Shown piece by piece: positions 11,761 to 23,786 of a stretch of DNA of 64,000 nt (the first letter of the stretch is position 1; each line of letters starts with the position of its first letter). The notes under the pieces are model-generated. The model made no database searches and was not told the DNA's origin. It worked only from the letters and a program-made list of their open reading frames with translations. This DNA is from Collybiopsis luxurians FD-317 M1. Taxonomy: Eukaryota > Basidiomycota > Agaricomycetes > Agaricales > Omphalotaceae. The stretch is taken from the NCBI GenBank assembly GCA_000827265.1, contig KN834757.1:782537-846536 (forward strand). The letters are read 5' to 3'. A program made the position numbers and the translations under genes.

Positions 11761-13149
11761 TGGATGGGGGAAAGGATACTTCATGTGCCGGCAGTCGGTA
11801 CTTTGTTCTATGACATGTGATACTACAACAGACCAGATCTTATCCGATGAAAATAACGACTACATCATACATCTTACTTTGTTAACTACCAGTGTATGTA
11901 CACAATAGAGAGCATGTGCTGCAGACCAAGCTGTAACTGAGCATAAAACAAGCAGCAGGAACAAATACTGCGCCGGGATGCCGAAACTCAAGCCGAGATA
12001 GTGTTTCACATTTGTTTCGGCCCGAGTTCCATTATTCCTAATTCGGTTAACCGAAATACAACGTAATCCTCCTCAAAAAGAAACAGGTGCATCATTCGGG
12101 CGCAGTAGGTGCCCATCGCTAGCGGGCCCACTTGATGCTCCCACTTAACGGGCTCTGAAGGCGGCACCAGCTAAGCAGGAGTAGGAATGGAGGGCACCTG
12201 ACGCAGGTTAGAGGGGACAATCCCCAGCTTTTTTAAATCTTCATTCAGATAAGCTTCTGTACATTCTTCGTTATGAATGGAATTGTGCTATTAAAAGCTG
12301 ACATTTTGCAAGCAGATGACAAGATAAAGAGTATCAAAGTATATGAGAGCACCTGCAAGTATCAAGGTGAAAGCAGTATTGAGGTGAAAGCGAAGCTCAT
12401 ATTTTAATTCCTTGAGGCATCAAGTTATCTTAGGGTTCTTTGGGCAAGTTTGCACAAGATTGGTAGCTGTGCCAGGAAAGCACATCTAACGTATCATTAG
12501 GAGTTCCATTCCGACATAGCCGTGACAAAAAGATATCCTTAATGGTGGGGGGTTGTTTTGAGGCCAAGCTTCTTACGCAAATTTTGAAGCAGTTTGTTCT
12601 ACTAAGAGGTGCTCAGTAGAGATTTTTAGATTGAAATTGACCATTCAGCTTCCTAGTGGATACGCGGTGTTGGTCATTTTGGTTGAGGGTATAATCAAAT
12701 CAACTCCAGGCAGATATGTTATACTTCGGAGGTCTGATTCCTGAGGATGTGCTATATACCACAAGAAATGAAGGACGTGAATTGAAGGACATTAACTAGA
12801 GCCTTCTTTCATTAGTATCTCGCCTGGTCCCTGTCTTCCCTTGAGTAATCCGGACCGCTTTTGAAAGGTCTTTAAGTATCGGCTGTTTGCCCTCGGAATC
12901 ACAACAAGCCAGTAAAAAGTCATTTATGGACTGGTATTTTTTCAATTCTTCCATGACGGGCTATGAAAAAGGGTAGCAATTGCGTTCAAATTTGCATACG
13001 GAAACGGCACATCTTACGCCGTGAAAGCTGAGTCCGTATTTGCTGTCCCATGGCTGAATTTTGTCGGGACCCCGGTACTTCATCGCAATGGGAACACCTT
13101 TGATTTAGTAGTAACATTTGGTCTTATCCCAGTGCTCATCCGTTTCATC
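11761..13149. other. Intergenic right flank of the island
   Basis: No gene is supported here. A perfect 14-bp palindrome TTCGGTTAACCGAA lies at 12042-12055. The open frame 13021-13278 on the plus strand overlaps the 3' end of the minus-strand chimeric gene and is treated as its shadow. Confidence 0.5.
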
Positions 13150-14101
13150 CTATATCGTGCGAAGTTTTTCAAGATACTGCTGAATAGAAAGATTCAAGAA
13201 TTCGCGAGTAGACGGATAGGTGCGGTCTTCTGCATGGTAGTTGGTGATGGTACCGTCCCCAAGCTTCAATGCATATAACTTTCGAGGGAAACGACTGCTA
13301 TTCAAGAATTCCATGTCGGAAGTTGAATAGCTTTTAAAAGAATGCTGCCTGAGAGTAGACTGGGACTGGCTTGAACTTGAAGAATAGAGCGTGATCTCGA
13401 TAGTACCTCCTCCTGTGTTAAAATCTCCGTTAGAGCGGGAATTTAGGCAAGGATCGGGAATTGAAGACGAGGCTTCAGAGTTATAGTGTAGGGGATATTG
13501 AGGAAATAGAGAATGATAATGCACTGTACGAGGTACAAATGGGTATTGGGAAGCGAAGAAATGGTGTGGAAGATAGACAGTGCTCTGCGGATGAGGAAGA
13601 GGATAAGGATAAGGGTATTCATGTCGATGGGCTACGCCTAAGGGGTTTGAAGCCCGTTTGCCATCCTGCACAAGGTTACCTACTATGCCAGCAAGCGCTT
13701 GTAGGTTTGAAGCAAGCAGCTACTGGTTTGCGAAAAGATCATCCTCCCTCAATGAGGACTTGGCAAGAATGTCCTTTTCTTTTCTTTTTAGATTTCTGTG
13801 CTCTTCCAAAGATGTACCCGTAAGGTATGGATCCTCTTCCGACTCGAGCACAGGGTTAACCCGTGCCAACTGCAAACCCGTAAGCCCATTACTGTCGCGT
13901 TAAATATATTGACCTACCCAATCTTTAGTTTTTTTGCTACTAGCCATCTCTCCAACGCAATGTTCATCACCACTATCGCATTCACTGGTGGATAATCGAT
14001 AAACAGTGAGAAAGCAGTATACACGGTAATACAATGTATATAGACCAATCCTTAGCTGTACTTCGCTTGGATCTTCCAATTACGAGGTTTCCTTCGACCA
14101 T
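13150..14101 (-). pseudogene. Chimeric gene with a SWC2-derived first exon, interrupted by in-frame TAG
   Basis: Exon 1 (14101-14046, 56 nt) is a copy of the SWC2 first exon, with RSKRSTA preserved. A 61-nt intron leads to exon 2 (13984-13918), which holds DSGDEHCVGEMASSKKTKDW. A 48-nt intron leads to exon 3 from 13869, with VNPVLESEEDPYLTG and the charged LEEHRNLKRKEKDILAKS. The frame then meets TAG at 13722-13720 (context CAG TAG CTG) and continues open for about 190 codons to 13150, including NLQALAGIVGNLVQDG and a C-terminal GGGTIEITLYSSSSS. None of the GT..AG pairs I could find around the TAG removes it while keeping frame. Function is unknown. It is either a gene killed by a nonsense change or, less likely, one using readthrough. 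Confidence 0.6.
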
Positions 14102-14205
14102 GATGATGGTGGTGAACAAGTGGCGATGAGCGGCGATGAGCGGCGTGTAAGAATTACGGGCGCTAATAATTCGGTCAAAGCTGGGATTATGGCGCTCTCT
14201 ACAAA
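14046..14205 (-). repeat. Duplicated SWC2 promoter and first exon
   Basis: This segment is related to 1283-1420, the promoter and first exon of SWC2. Shared upstream words include CGGTCAAAGCTG and GCCCGT, followed by the ATG. The first exons are both 56 nt and align without gaps, with about 44 identical bases. The intron starts are also similar (GTCTGTACA and GTCTATATA). The copy ends close to the stop codon of the mitochondrial ribosomal protein gene at 14214. Confidence 0.75.
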
Positions 14206-14213
14206 CTGAATAA

Positions 14214-14975
14214 CTAGGGTAATATCGCTGCAGCACCCGTCTTGCTCTTCAAGTTCTCTATAACCTCTGCAGGTAACTCGGTCGCAGGCTGTTCCTCTGC
14301 TGCCTTTTTCTTCATCTCATTCGCCTTCATCTTTTCTCTCCGTTCCTTTTCTGCCCTTTCTTTTGCCAAAGCCCTCGCCGGTGCCGACTCTTTCCATTCT
14401 CTCAAATTTGGAAACGTAGCAGCGCCTCGATTCGGTGGAACGTACTCTGTGGCCCTTTCGTGTCCTGGAAGGATGGGTAATCCTTGTTCAGCTGCTCTGC
14501 GTTTCCATTTTTTCCATGGTTCACCCCCGGAAAGGTCGAGTAGTTCTTGCGTTATGGTTGTGGACCACTTGTCATTCATGTCGATAGTTTTACGCGAGCC
14601 ATTTTCTTGTGAGATAGAATGAGAAAAACTGAGTTGCGAAAAGGACCTCGGTCGCGTACCAAGCTCTAATTCCATCTCCGGTCTCCAATGTTCCTCCTTG
14701 GTCTTTGAAACCTTGTCCACCTCGATGTTCAACGTCGGATTCGCGTATTGTATTCTCGGTAACTCTTCCTTCACAAAATGTCTGTGTACAAATTCGTTTT
14801 CTCAGTAGATGTTGTTCAAATCGAGAATAACAACGTACCGTGCACCAAAATGATCATTCCTAAACGCATAAGATAATTTTAACGACCGTACACCGAATAA
14901 TGATAATTTTGGTTCTTGTTGAAGTGATTTTAATACTTTGGATAGATGCGAAGGGCCCACGGGTGATTTGACCAT
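14214..14975 (-). CDS. Mitochondrial ribosomal protein with L51/S25/CI-B8 domain (Mrp49-like)
   Basis: This is a mitochondrial ribosome subunit protein. The start at 14975 has a strong context (CCACCATGG). Exon 1 (14975-14839) encodes LSKVLKSLQQEPKLSL and SLKLSYAFRNDHFGAR. A 57-nt intron separates it from exon 2 (14781-14214), which continues HFVKEELPRIQYANPTLNIEV. The RHF..LP...Y.NP pattern is the core of the thioredoxin-like L51/S25/CI-B8 fold and matches yeast Mrp49 (mL61). The product is 234 residues, longer than yeast Mrp49, with a charged C-terminal extension (EKERREKMKANEMKKKAAE). The longer open frame at 14930-15250 in another frame overlaps the 5' end and is a shadow. The gene is divergent from the large gene at 15516. 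Confidence 0.82.
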
Positions 14976-15515
14976 GGTGGAACAGAACGAGGAGAATTGG
15001 CGCCTGTGAGTTGGGCGCCTGTGAATTCATCCTGTACTTCGACGTTCATGCGTTCACGAATCGTATTCACAAATATTACAGGTAATGGTGGGCAGGCTTT
15101 TGCGCCAAAGCTTTCTGGATATTGGGTATAAGCTCCGGGCGATTTAGGAATATCACCAAATTTGACCTTGGAATTTGTCCAGATATTGTTTCCATCCCGA
15201 CAATATGCGCCTAGCTCCGCTTTACGAACAAGAGGCTCGTAATAGCCCATTCTCCATTCTTGTGCGTAGATTACTCGGTTGCACTAGCTGATATTCAACT
15301 CATCCTCCATATGCATGCTTAGCATTTCCCCCCCGAAAAGGAGCGAGGAGTAACTCAATTTGATCGTCGATGATCATATACCCCACCGATTTGCCCGATC
15401 CAAAAGACAGAAAAAAAGTCTTAGAATTTAAACTAATCCAAATCAGGGCCTCCTGCACCTCTACAGCCTCTTTTATTCTCTCTCCACCATCACCCTGACA
15501 CCCGTTTACCCCACC
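14976..15515. promoter_or_regulatory. Divergent promoter region of the ribosomal protein gene and the 15.5-kb gene
   Basis: These 540 bp separate two start codons pointing away from each other, so the region should carry both promoters. The stretch just before 15516 is pyrimidine-rich (CTCTTTTATTCTCTCTCC, about 15467-15485), as is common before fungal starts. No clear TATA box is seen. Confidence 0.45.
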
Positions 15516-18500
15516 ATGAAGCTTTTCCGCACGTACATCAACTCGAGAGGTAATGATGACAAGGAAGAAGCGAAATCTCATTCGAAGAACCGACACGGTC
15601 ATCCTCGTCGGCAGAGTCCTGGTCCTTCTACTCCAAATCAAACTTTCAAATTTCCTAGCGCCCAGGCTCGAGCCCGAGCTGCCGCTAGTGCCAATGCCGC
15701 GACTTCTCAGCACACACCCGAACATCCGACTTATCCTACGCAAAGATCCCTCCGTATTCCACTCAACAACCACAACAATTCTCCTCCCCGTTCCCATCCC
15801 ACTTCCAAACCTTCCTCGATTCCCAATTTGACAAACAGAATACGTAAACCACCTCCCCGCCATAGTCTCGGTGGCAGCGGAAGGTCCACAACTCTCCCAT
15901 CATCTCAACCCGCACAAACTGCGTCTTCTCCTACTGACGGCATAGGTAGGGGTCACCCACAGAATGCGAATCACAATCCAGAAACGGTTCCTCTATCATC
16001 TTCGCCTCCCCGTACAGACGCTCCGAGACCCGCACCGGGCCACGGTCGATCCAAATCTGTACGCATTGTCGTCCCAGATGATGCCGTCCTCGGCGCTGCG
16101 CCGGATCGATTTCGGTTGAGGTCGATGTCTTCGCCTGGGGTTGGTACTGGTGTTGGCGTTGGTGTCACCGCAGGTGGGGGGAGGTTTGGCTTTGTGGGTT
16201 CTACTCCGGGTGTAGGTTCAAGTTATACTCATAGACCCTCGGGGGGGAATATGGGCATGGGGTTGGGTTTGGGTGCGCCTGGAGGAGGTGGCAGTGGGAT
16301 CGGGGGTGGGTTTGGGGGTGGTGGCAGTAGTGGCTCCGGTGGGGGTGGTTTAGTACCGTCTTCGTCGTTGGAAGTTGTTCCTGAGTATGAGCATCAAGAC
16401 GAGGATGGGGATGGAGAAATTTGGGCTGACTGCGAGAATGAAGATGTAGATGGGGATGATGAGAGGTTATTGTCTTCCTCGTTTTCGGATTCGGAAGTGG
16501 ATTCTGGTAAAGAGGATGAAGAAGAAGCTGATGATGACGACGACGATGAAGATGATGAAGTAAGTAAACTCTTCCGCATTCAACCTATCTTGGCTAACCT
16601 TACCTCCCCCCCCTTCTTTGCATCGTAGACATCTACTTACTCCTCTCCCTCAACTCAAACACACAGCATTCACGGGAGCACCTGCAGCGTCAACCTCGAC
16701 TTATTGGACAACTTGTCCTCCTCTGCTTTTGCACTCGATGGCACCGAGTTTGCACATGCCCATACGCATACTCACAAACCTGCGCATACGCACACAGTTT
16801 CGTGGGTGTCCGCGTCTGCTGCGGGGGGTGGTGTCGTGGATATGAAGATCCAAAGTCAAAATATCGATCAGACTATGAATGATGAGGTTGGGGGATGCCG
16901 TCCATTGAACATTCGGAGTAGGAGTAGTGTGGAGACTGTAAGTGGTATATTACTTCGTTCGTTCTGACGCTGATGTTGATATCGAATAGCGGAAATATCA
17001 AGATACGGGTGCTGTAGCAGGAGGGGGAGGGGGGTACTTACACACCCCCGACCCCAGCGTGGACTCCTCCAACGGCGCTAGCGCCACTCTCCATGATAGC
17101 ACTACGAACATGAGCAGCAGCTCGAGTTCAGGTTCCGGCACGCCCAAAGCGGAGAGACACGGGCTTCAAACACCCGAACATCACCAAGATCCACAACACT
17201 ATCCGCCCCTGCGCCGTCGGCACCGACATTCGTATTCACTCGCGCTTGCGTATGAGCACCATAGTCGAGCTAATTCTGCTTCTTCTTCATTACCTGCTTC
17301 TTCGCCTGCGAGCTCTACTTTCGTGGATCCCGGTGCTTTATCTGTATCTGCCGGGGATAGGAGTGGTCATCCCGATTGTTATACGCCTCTCCTTTCGGGA
17401 ATGAGCACTGTTGTTTCGCTTGAAGGGAGGGAGTACCTCGTTGTACTTGAATCTCTCCTTCATAGTTCGGAGCCCGAACCAGGATCAGGATTGGAATTGG
17501 GCCCGGCTCAAAATAATTGTACCCCCACTCTTTCTCCTCCGGATGTGCGTGTAAGGGTACGCGTGGTCGGCGGAGGACCTCGGTGGCGAGAACGCTTCTT
17601 CCCTGGAGCGTATGTGGTGATGTACATTGAGGAAAAGGAGTGTTTGGTTAAGGTCGTTAGGGAGCTTCGCATCGATGCTCCTTCTTCGCTTCCATTTTCT
17701 GAAGATAATGGTCAAGATGGGGACGCGGTAGCGGAGGGTGCCTCACGAAGTCGAGCGAGTTCAGACTCGAACCCGGACTTGAATCCCTACCATATGTCCT
17801 GGCTCCCTGGAATGCATATTACGGTTAATTTAGCTGGAGATACATTCCTTGTTGTTCAGGTTGAACGACTGGGTGTTCTCCCCCATCCTCCTTCCCCTGC
17901 TCCTGCATCGAAACCTACTGCCCTCGCCTCCGCAAATGGTCTCGACACGAATATCGGAAGTGCCGACCCCAACTTCAGCTCCGTCGCTAACGGCCTCATC
18001 GATGATGTTCATGACGAACGAGTGCAGATTGCAGGTGTCAATGCTGCGTGGTGGGCGTTACCCGAGGCTGGAAACCATGTGGTGTTGATTATGAGTAGGG
18101 GAGATGGAGAGGGGAAGAAGCGGAGGCGGGAATATTTGGTGCGCGTCGTGAGGAGGTTGACGTGTTCGTTTGATGGACGGGGCATTGGTGGGCCTCAGGT
18201 TCGCGTGGAAAGCGAGAAGGCGGTGGGCAATTCGAATGGTAAAGACAACGAGGTTGAGGCGAATGGAGCAGCTGTAGAAAAAGAAGACAAAGTTGGAGAA
18301 GATGTTTGTGAATTTCGGGGGGAGGACGAAGAGTCTACTGCAAAGCCTGCCACTGTGACCATGCCCCTCAGTCCTCCGCAATCCGTATCCTCTCCTCCAC
18401 TTCTCCCTGTCCCATGCCAAAACCCAACCGTCCTAACCCTTGCTCGAGGATATAGATATCTATCCTCTGCCCCATCTAGCTATAGCGATGATGCCGGCGG

Positions 18501-20151
18501 GAGCTTGCAGTTCGAATTGCTACTGGAGGACAGATCCGACGAGCGGTTCCAAACGTACATGTTACCGCAGGATGCACACGCGACCTGGGTCGTTTCGGGA
18601 GGTCAGAGGGATGCATCGTGGGTGTTCAGGAAAGTCTTGAGGAAGGCGGATATGGAGATTGAGGAGCCTTGGAGTAGGGATAACAGGAAGAGTCGTCTTG
18701 AAGCCAGCGGGGACAGCTCCTCCGCCGACCTCCCGCATCACTTTTTGTTCAAGAGGGAAGGGCTGAACGATGCGTGGGTGTTTAGTTCGGTCTCTTATGA
18801 TTCTTCGGGGGGGATACAGTTACCTTGCTCGCCCTCTTCTTCGTCCTTGGATTTATCATCGTCCCCTGCCGTCTCGCGATTGCCGGAAGATTTGGACGAG
18901 CTGTTGACGAACCAAGGGTCGACGGTTAAGAAGGGAGTTGGGTTGACGATTTTTGTGTCCAAGCTTGTGCTGCGCAGACGGGAGGACGGGGACATTGTGT
19001 TGTTCTATTTATCCCCTGCGTCGAGAGAACAAGTTAGGGAGCTTGGGAGGAGGGTTAGGGCTACTCGGGAGGCGGCGGCGAAGCAGGCACAGATACAGGT
19101 ACAGAAGAGGAGTTTGGAGGATGGGAGGTGGTGTAATATGGTGGGACCGAACGAGAGCTTGAGTGATGAAGCGGGATCGACATGTTCGCAGAGTGATCCT
19201 CATCCTAATCTGGCGATTGCTCCTCAATTTACCGCAGAACCTGGAAACGCTCAGGGTGTGTCTAGCTCCTCGGGAAATGACGACGAAGTGGAAGAGAGCA
19301 AACACGACCGAAAACACTCGCCTTTCCGTGTTCTTCGCTGTGAGTGCGAGGGCGAGTTGGTATTCGCTCCGTGTGACTTGCAGAGCGCATCTTGGCAAGT
19401 CCTGTCTGGCGCGAGGAGCTCTCGGTCTGCTGGATTCACAGGCGAATTTCTAGTGTATGGCAAGTCCGATTTAGAGAAGGAATCTATCTCGTTCACCTTT
19501 TATCCTGCCGATCACGACGATATCCAGCAAGAACTCAAAGGCACCTCATCTTCCACCCAATTACGGAGATACATCTACAAAATGAATCACGAGAATGATG
19601 CGTGGATGTTTGTTCCTCTGGATGGCGACGAATTTGGAGACACCGGAGGTGGTAGATTATACTTGGGTTCTCTCTTCCGCGCCTTTATGGACGACACAGG
19701 GAAGATTATGCTCAATCAGCTACCTCTGAAGACGCCACACGCTATCAGGCCTGGTAGGATTCGGGCTTCCTGCAGTGATGGTGTCGCAGATAACAGCAGG
19801 CTCTCTCTGCCTCCGCCGAATATCCGGAGCCATTCGTTTGATTTAAAGAGAAGAAACGGATCGGTTGACTCGGAGAGCTTTGCACCCAGTGGAGAGTTGA
19901 AACATAGCCGTCCAGTACGTTCGTCTCTCAGAGTAATCAGAAGCTCTTTTTCTGATTTGAACCTTGCTTATTAGCTCTCGGAACAGTCGTCGATGAAAAA
20001 ATTCAAGTTTCCCAGTCCGAGTGCTAATGGAAGCGGGCTCAAGTCGTTGGGTGTTGAACGGAGATCGTCGAGTTCGTCCGCGACTACTGCTGCTGAGCGG
20101 TCCGCGAGACCGAATCTTCGAAGCAAACGGACTATATCATTTGCCCTATAA
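15516..20151 (+). CDS. Large unrecognised protein with internal beta-type repeats, 1484 aa
   Basis: Four exons join cleanly: 15516-16559, 16629-16937, 16990-19914 and 19975-20151, all phase 0 with GTAAGT- or GTACGT-type donors. The N-terminal third is disordered: basic and Ser/Pro-rich, then a glycine-rich run (codons about 200-285) and an acidic run ending DDDDDDEDDE. The middle carries two pairs of related segments: TVVSLEGREYLVVLESL and ITVNLAGDTFLVVQVERL, and FPGAYVVMYIEEKECLVKVV and AGNHVVLIMS..REYLVRVV. The C-terminal half repeats an Ala-Trp-Val-Phe motif (ASWVFRKVL, DAWVFSSV, DAWMFVPL). No catalytic motif or membrane segment is visible. I do not recognise the family. The TAG at 19972-19974 in the read-through frame is part of the last intron. 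Confidence 0.75.
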
Positions 20152-20164
20152 AAGTGCTTGACAC

Positions 20165-20975
20165 CTATATCTCTATCTCTGTCTCTTGATTTATCAGTAT
20201 CTTAATGGCGAGTATATGGGTACCAGGATGTAAAAAGTTCCTAGTTCTAGTTAGACCGACATTTCGTAATGACAATAACACCAGTATAGAAAGACATCCA
20301 AACCCTGAAAACAAACTTCTCCAGAAATCCATTGAGTTTATTATCGTGCTGAATACGCCAACTTCAATGCGGTTCAAGAATTCTCGTCCGGCCATACCAC
20401 GCCATATTGGAATACCACCCGATTGCAGTAAATAGTTACTTGCTCGTTGCCTTAACTTTCGCTTGAATAGTCTGAAGGGCTTCAGTCGATCCGGTCTCCT
20501 GCTGGCAGCTGTGGTCATCCGAAGTACCCAGACGATAACGTCCCCGTCTTCGACTTCGAGCGTATAAGACTCGAAACACGGATTCATATGTTGAAATGGA
20601 ACATAAGTAGTCGGCGGTATTGAAAACCAGATCATACAGCGAACGAGTTGCCGAACTCTGATATTCAACGCGCCGGGTATATCTTGATATCTTGCTCTTC
20701 CTCTGCCGAACAGGCGACGTACACAAACTTGCGGGGTGCAGCTTCCTAATTTAAACAAGCCTCCAATCTTGTGTTCATATTCTGGAGCTTCCCTGCTGGT
20801 GTGAAGAACGACAAGCCTTTTGAAAATCCAGCCCGCAAGGGCACTACTCCCTGGAATGGTTCGACAACAGGAGCACAGAATTTCGGCGGTACTTCTATGG
20901 AGTTTTGTTAGTTGCGCAAAAAATTGCGCACGGATCTTTGCGTTCTTGAGGGGAATTTTCGTTCATGGATATTTG
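20165..20975 (-). CDS. Possible hypothetical gene, low support
   Basis: On the minus strand an open frame runs from about 20900 to 20165. It can be joined through a short intron (GTGCGC..ACTAAC..TAG, about 20936-20897) to an upstream frame containing SMNENSPQERKDP. The product would include LCSCCRTIPG and LEVEDGDVIVWVLRM but matches nothing I know. Overlapping minus-strand frames look equally coding-like (for example VPPKFCAPVVEPFQGVVPL at about 20890-20835), so this could be a decayed gene with frameshifts. The region to 21307 otherwise holds the GET2 promoter side. Confidence 0.3.
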
Positions 20976-21307
20976 ATGAGGGTCAGTAGATGATGGTTCA
21001 ACTTGGACGGCGGTCTTCAAGATATCCTGTAGATGGTGCACGTCCGCGAGCTGGGTCCCATTATTCTGTCCTTTAATATGCTCCCCGTCCAAAAGCAAGG
21101 CATATCCCTTGGTTTTGAGAAGACAGATGCCATCGAAATTAAAGAGTAGATATGACTTTGACTGGAGTGAAAAATGGTTGAAAAAGTCCAGGTAAAGCGG
21201 TAGAGGCTGGAGGATCCATTGGTCGCTGTTTAGCTAAGCAGGTCACTGTCAGCTCGCGTCGCGTGTCTGATTTTTCGTGTTTCTTTGCCACGTACAACCA
21301 AAAAGCA

Positions 21308-22532
21308 ATGTCGTCTGCAGCAGCGCGAGCAGAAGCCAGACGAAAGGCAATCCTGAGCCGAGGCTCTGACCGTCTATCAAAATTGACTTCTTCTGCGAGA
21401 GGTGATTCACCGGTATACATGCATGATGGCAAGTTACAATTCACTATTCTTCAGTTCGACTAGACTGATTCTACTCATCTACAGACCCTCCACTACCTGA
21501 CGTTCCCCGTACTAGCAATTTTGTCGGCGAAGACACTACTTCAATGCCTACACCTTCAGCGCCTTCGCCTCGTGCCAACCGTCAACCTTCACCGTCAGCT
21601 CATCCTCATGCCTCACAGCAGCAACCAGCTGGTCCTGATCCATCCGTATGGTCCGAAGAACAACAGCAACAGTTGATGCAGGCTCTTTTGGGAAACATGG
21701 GTAACATGGCTGGAATGCCTGGTATGCCAGGCCTCGCTGGCATGAGAAGTCCCAACTCTGGACAGCAAGCTATAGGCTCTGGCACCTCAGATTCGACAAT
21801 TCCACCTTCTCTCGCCGACAATCCACTCGCCGCTATGCTCATGGGTATGCAGGGTCAGGCTGGTCAGAACGGCGGTGCTCCTCCGGGAATGGGAATGGGA
21901 ATGGGCTTGGGAAAGGCTCCTGCCACGGATGGAAACGCAGCTCAAGCCAAGCCACCTTCGCTCCTGCAAAAAATGTTACCTCTAATACACTTGGTCGCGC
22001 TCTGGAGCCTTCTCGCCTATTTTGTAATCTATGTAGAGCCTCGGGCACATGAGGCACTTGCGGAAGGGTCGTCCGGAATATTATCCAGATGGGCAGAGTT
22101 GGCAAAGAGAAGGCCTCAGGATCAAATGATTCAAGGTTGGACAGTCGCCGCCGTGGTACGTCTTAAATTCAATGATTCTTCCCGTGTTTCTATGCTCAAG
22201 GCTTCTTTCCCTAATAGCCTTTCTTCTGGGCCTTCACAACGCTTGAGATTGCGTTATATTCGTTAAGAATATTCTACGGCTTTGTTAGTACCACTCCTCT
22301 TCTATTATCATTGCACAATCTCAATCTCGTAACTTTTACTCTTCTCCAGGACGCCGTCCAACCCCCAATGCTTATCGCAATGGCACTTCCACATCTGCCG
22401 TCGCCTTTTCCTTCACTAATCATCAATGGGATGAAGTACTTGCAGATTGCGTCGATATTGCTCGACGATCTGGCAATTTTGGCCGTAGGCATTGGGTTCT
22501 TTATTTGGATTGCAGGACTATTAAGGTCGTAG
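21308..22532 (+). CDS. GET2: GET2-like receptor subunit of the GET pathway
   Basis: Get2 is an ER membrane protein that, with Get1, receives tail-anchored proteins from the Get3 ATPase. Exons are 21308-21428, 21485-22155, 22218-22283 and 22350-22532, giving 346 residues. The N-terminus has the basic Get3-contact region (ARAEARRKAILSRGSDRL), the hallmark of the family. A Gln/Met/Gly-rich linker follows (MPGMPGLAGM, GMGMGMGLG). Three membrane segments lie at the C-terminal end: LPLIHLVALWSLLAYFVIYV, FFWAFTTLEIALYSLRIFYG, and LAILAVGIGFFIWIAGLL. The first intron uses a GC donor (G|GCAAGT), and the reading frame is only kept with it. The length and the three-TM topology fit Get2/CAML proteins. 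Confidence 0.87.
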
Positions 22533-22848
22533 ATTCTTGAAGAACTTTATCCTGCTTTCGTTAGCTGCCTGCTTCTTATGTTTATTCGAAGGTGGAATGA
22601 ACAAGATCATTTTACTCACAACGATTTTGAGTTCGGTTTCTCTGATTTTGATCAACGTTTTAAACTCTCATGCAGGACAGACTCTACTGTTGAATCAGTC
22701 TGAAGTAGCTCTGACTCAAACTCTTATGGGTAGAGTATAGGTGGCTTCTTTGAATCCTCAGCAGCGTCAGCTTACTTGGGCAGGCCAAGAAAAAGGTTGA
22801 GAACTCTAAATACAAAAACCTGCTTCTGAGAATGCGCTCGTACAGCTG

Positions 22849-23786
22849 TCATGTAGAACCAGAATGAGGATCAGAGTGTTGGCTTTCATCATCAGATGAT
22901 TGTGGTGGGATGAGCTGCACGTTTTTATCAAATCGTACAGGTTCCTTTCCCTCCTTGTAATATCCTGATGCCTTCGAAGGGTCAAGAGGAACATTCTACC
23001 AACATCATAATGGCCAAATCAGATACCGTTCAATGAGGTGAAGCAAGCGTCAAACCTTTTCCCCAACTTCACCATGCTTGACTTCAAAAATCAACATCCC
23101 CTTCGACTCGTCCACCAACGACGCGAAATAGTCGTTCCACATTAGCGTACTCCGGTGTACAGGGTCGACCGGGACCGTTACGGTCCCCGTGTAAATGATC
23201 GAGGACTTGAACCGGTCTTTCCAAGACGTACGCCCCTTGGGCCACGTCGCGGGGAGCGAAACTTTGAATTTAAAGACTTTTCCAAGATGAGGTGCAAGTT
23301 CTCCCCTGTCTTCCTCCGCTGCGGCGTTGTTGAATTGCAGATGGGTAATCTTATCGCTTTGGGCGACGGATTGAAGCTTGCGCATCATATCGTCGATCAT
23401 CCCTCTGACACGGTTGGCTGTAGTCTTGTCCTTGATGGGGTTGGGACTGGTGAATCTGATCGTTGGCTCGATGGAGGGGGTGTTTTGGGCTTTTGAGTTG
23501 GAGGCGTCGTCGGCAGCGCGGGGAAGCAAAAGAGACTTTGCTTCATCGGGTGCATGATTCCGGCTGGCCGATGTCTAGGGAGGAAGTATGGGTAAGTGGG
23601 GTTTCCGTCAATAAGAGAGAAAAAAGCCGCAAGTTATCGTTCTAAGCCAGAACAGATATCTAAATTACAAGTGTAAATAGTATTACTGACCGGGGCAAAA
23701 ACGGGCTTTCCGAACGTGAGAGAAAACCCAAGAACCAAGATGGTACAGGCCTTCAAAGGGCATGAACCAAATCCAAATAAAACCAT
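22849..23786 (-). CDS. Small protein with signal peptide, function unknown (253 aa)
   Basis: Three exons (23786-23691, 23574-23056, 22995-22849) join in frame with GT..AG introns of 116 and 60 nt. Exon 1 is a signal-peptide-like start: LKACTILVLGFSLTFG and then VFAPTSASR. The mature part has KITHLQFNNAAAEEDRGEL, FKFKVSLPATWPKGRTSW and a C-terminal SDDESQHSDPHSGS tail. No cysteines or catalytic motif stand out in the mature protein. I do not recognise the family. The gene is convergent with GET2 (317 bp between the stops), and the gap holds no other gene. Confidence 0.7.

Noticed and set aside
12042..12055. Perfect palindrome TTCGGTTAACCGAA
   Set aside because: A single 14-bp palindrome in intergenic DNA with no adjacent gene is not enough to call a regulatory site.
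14930..15250. 106-codon minus-strand frame upstream of the mitochondrial ribosomal protein gene
   Set aside because: It overlaps the true 5' exon in another frame; the CCACCATGG start at 14975 and the conserved L51/S25 core settle the frame.
16394..16579. Serine-rich minus-strand frame
   Set aside because: It is the antisense shadow of the acidic Asp/Glu run in the large plus-strand gene.
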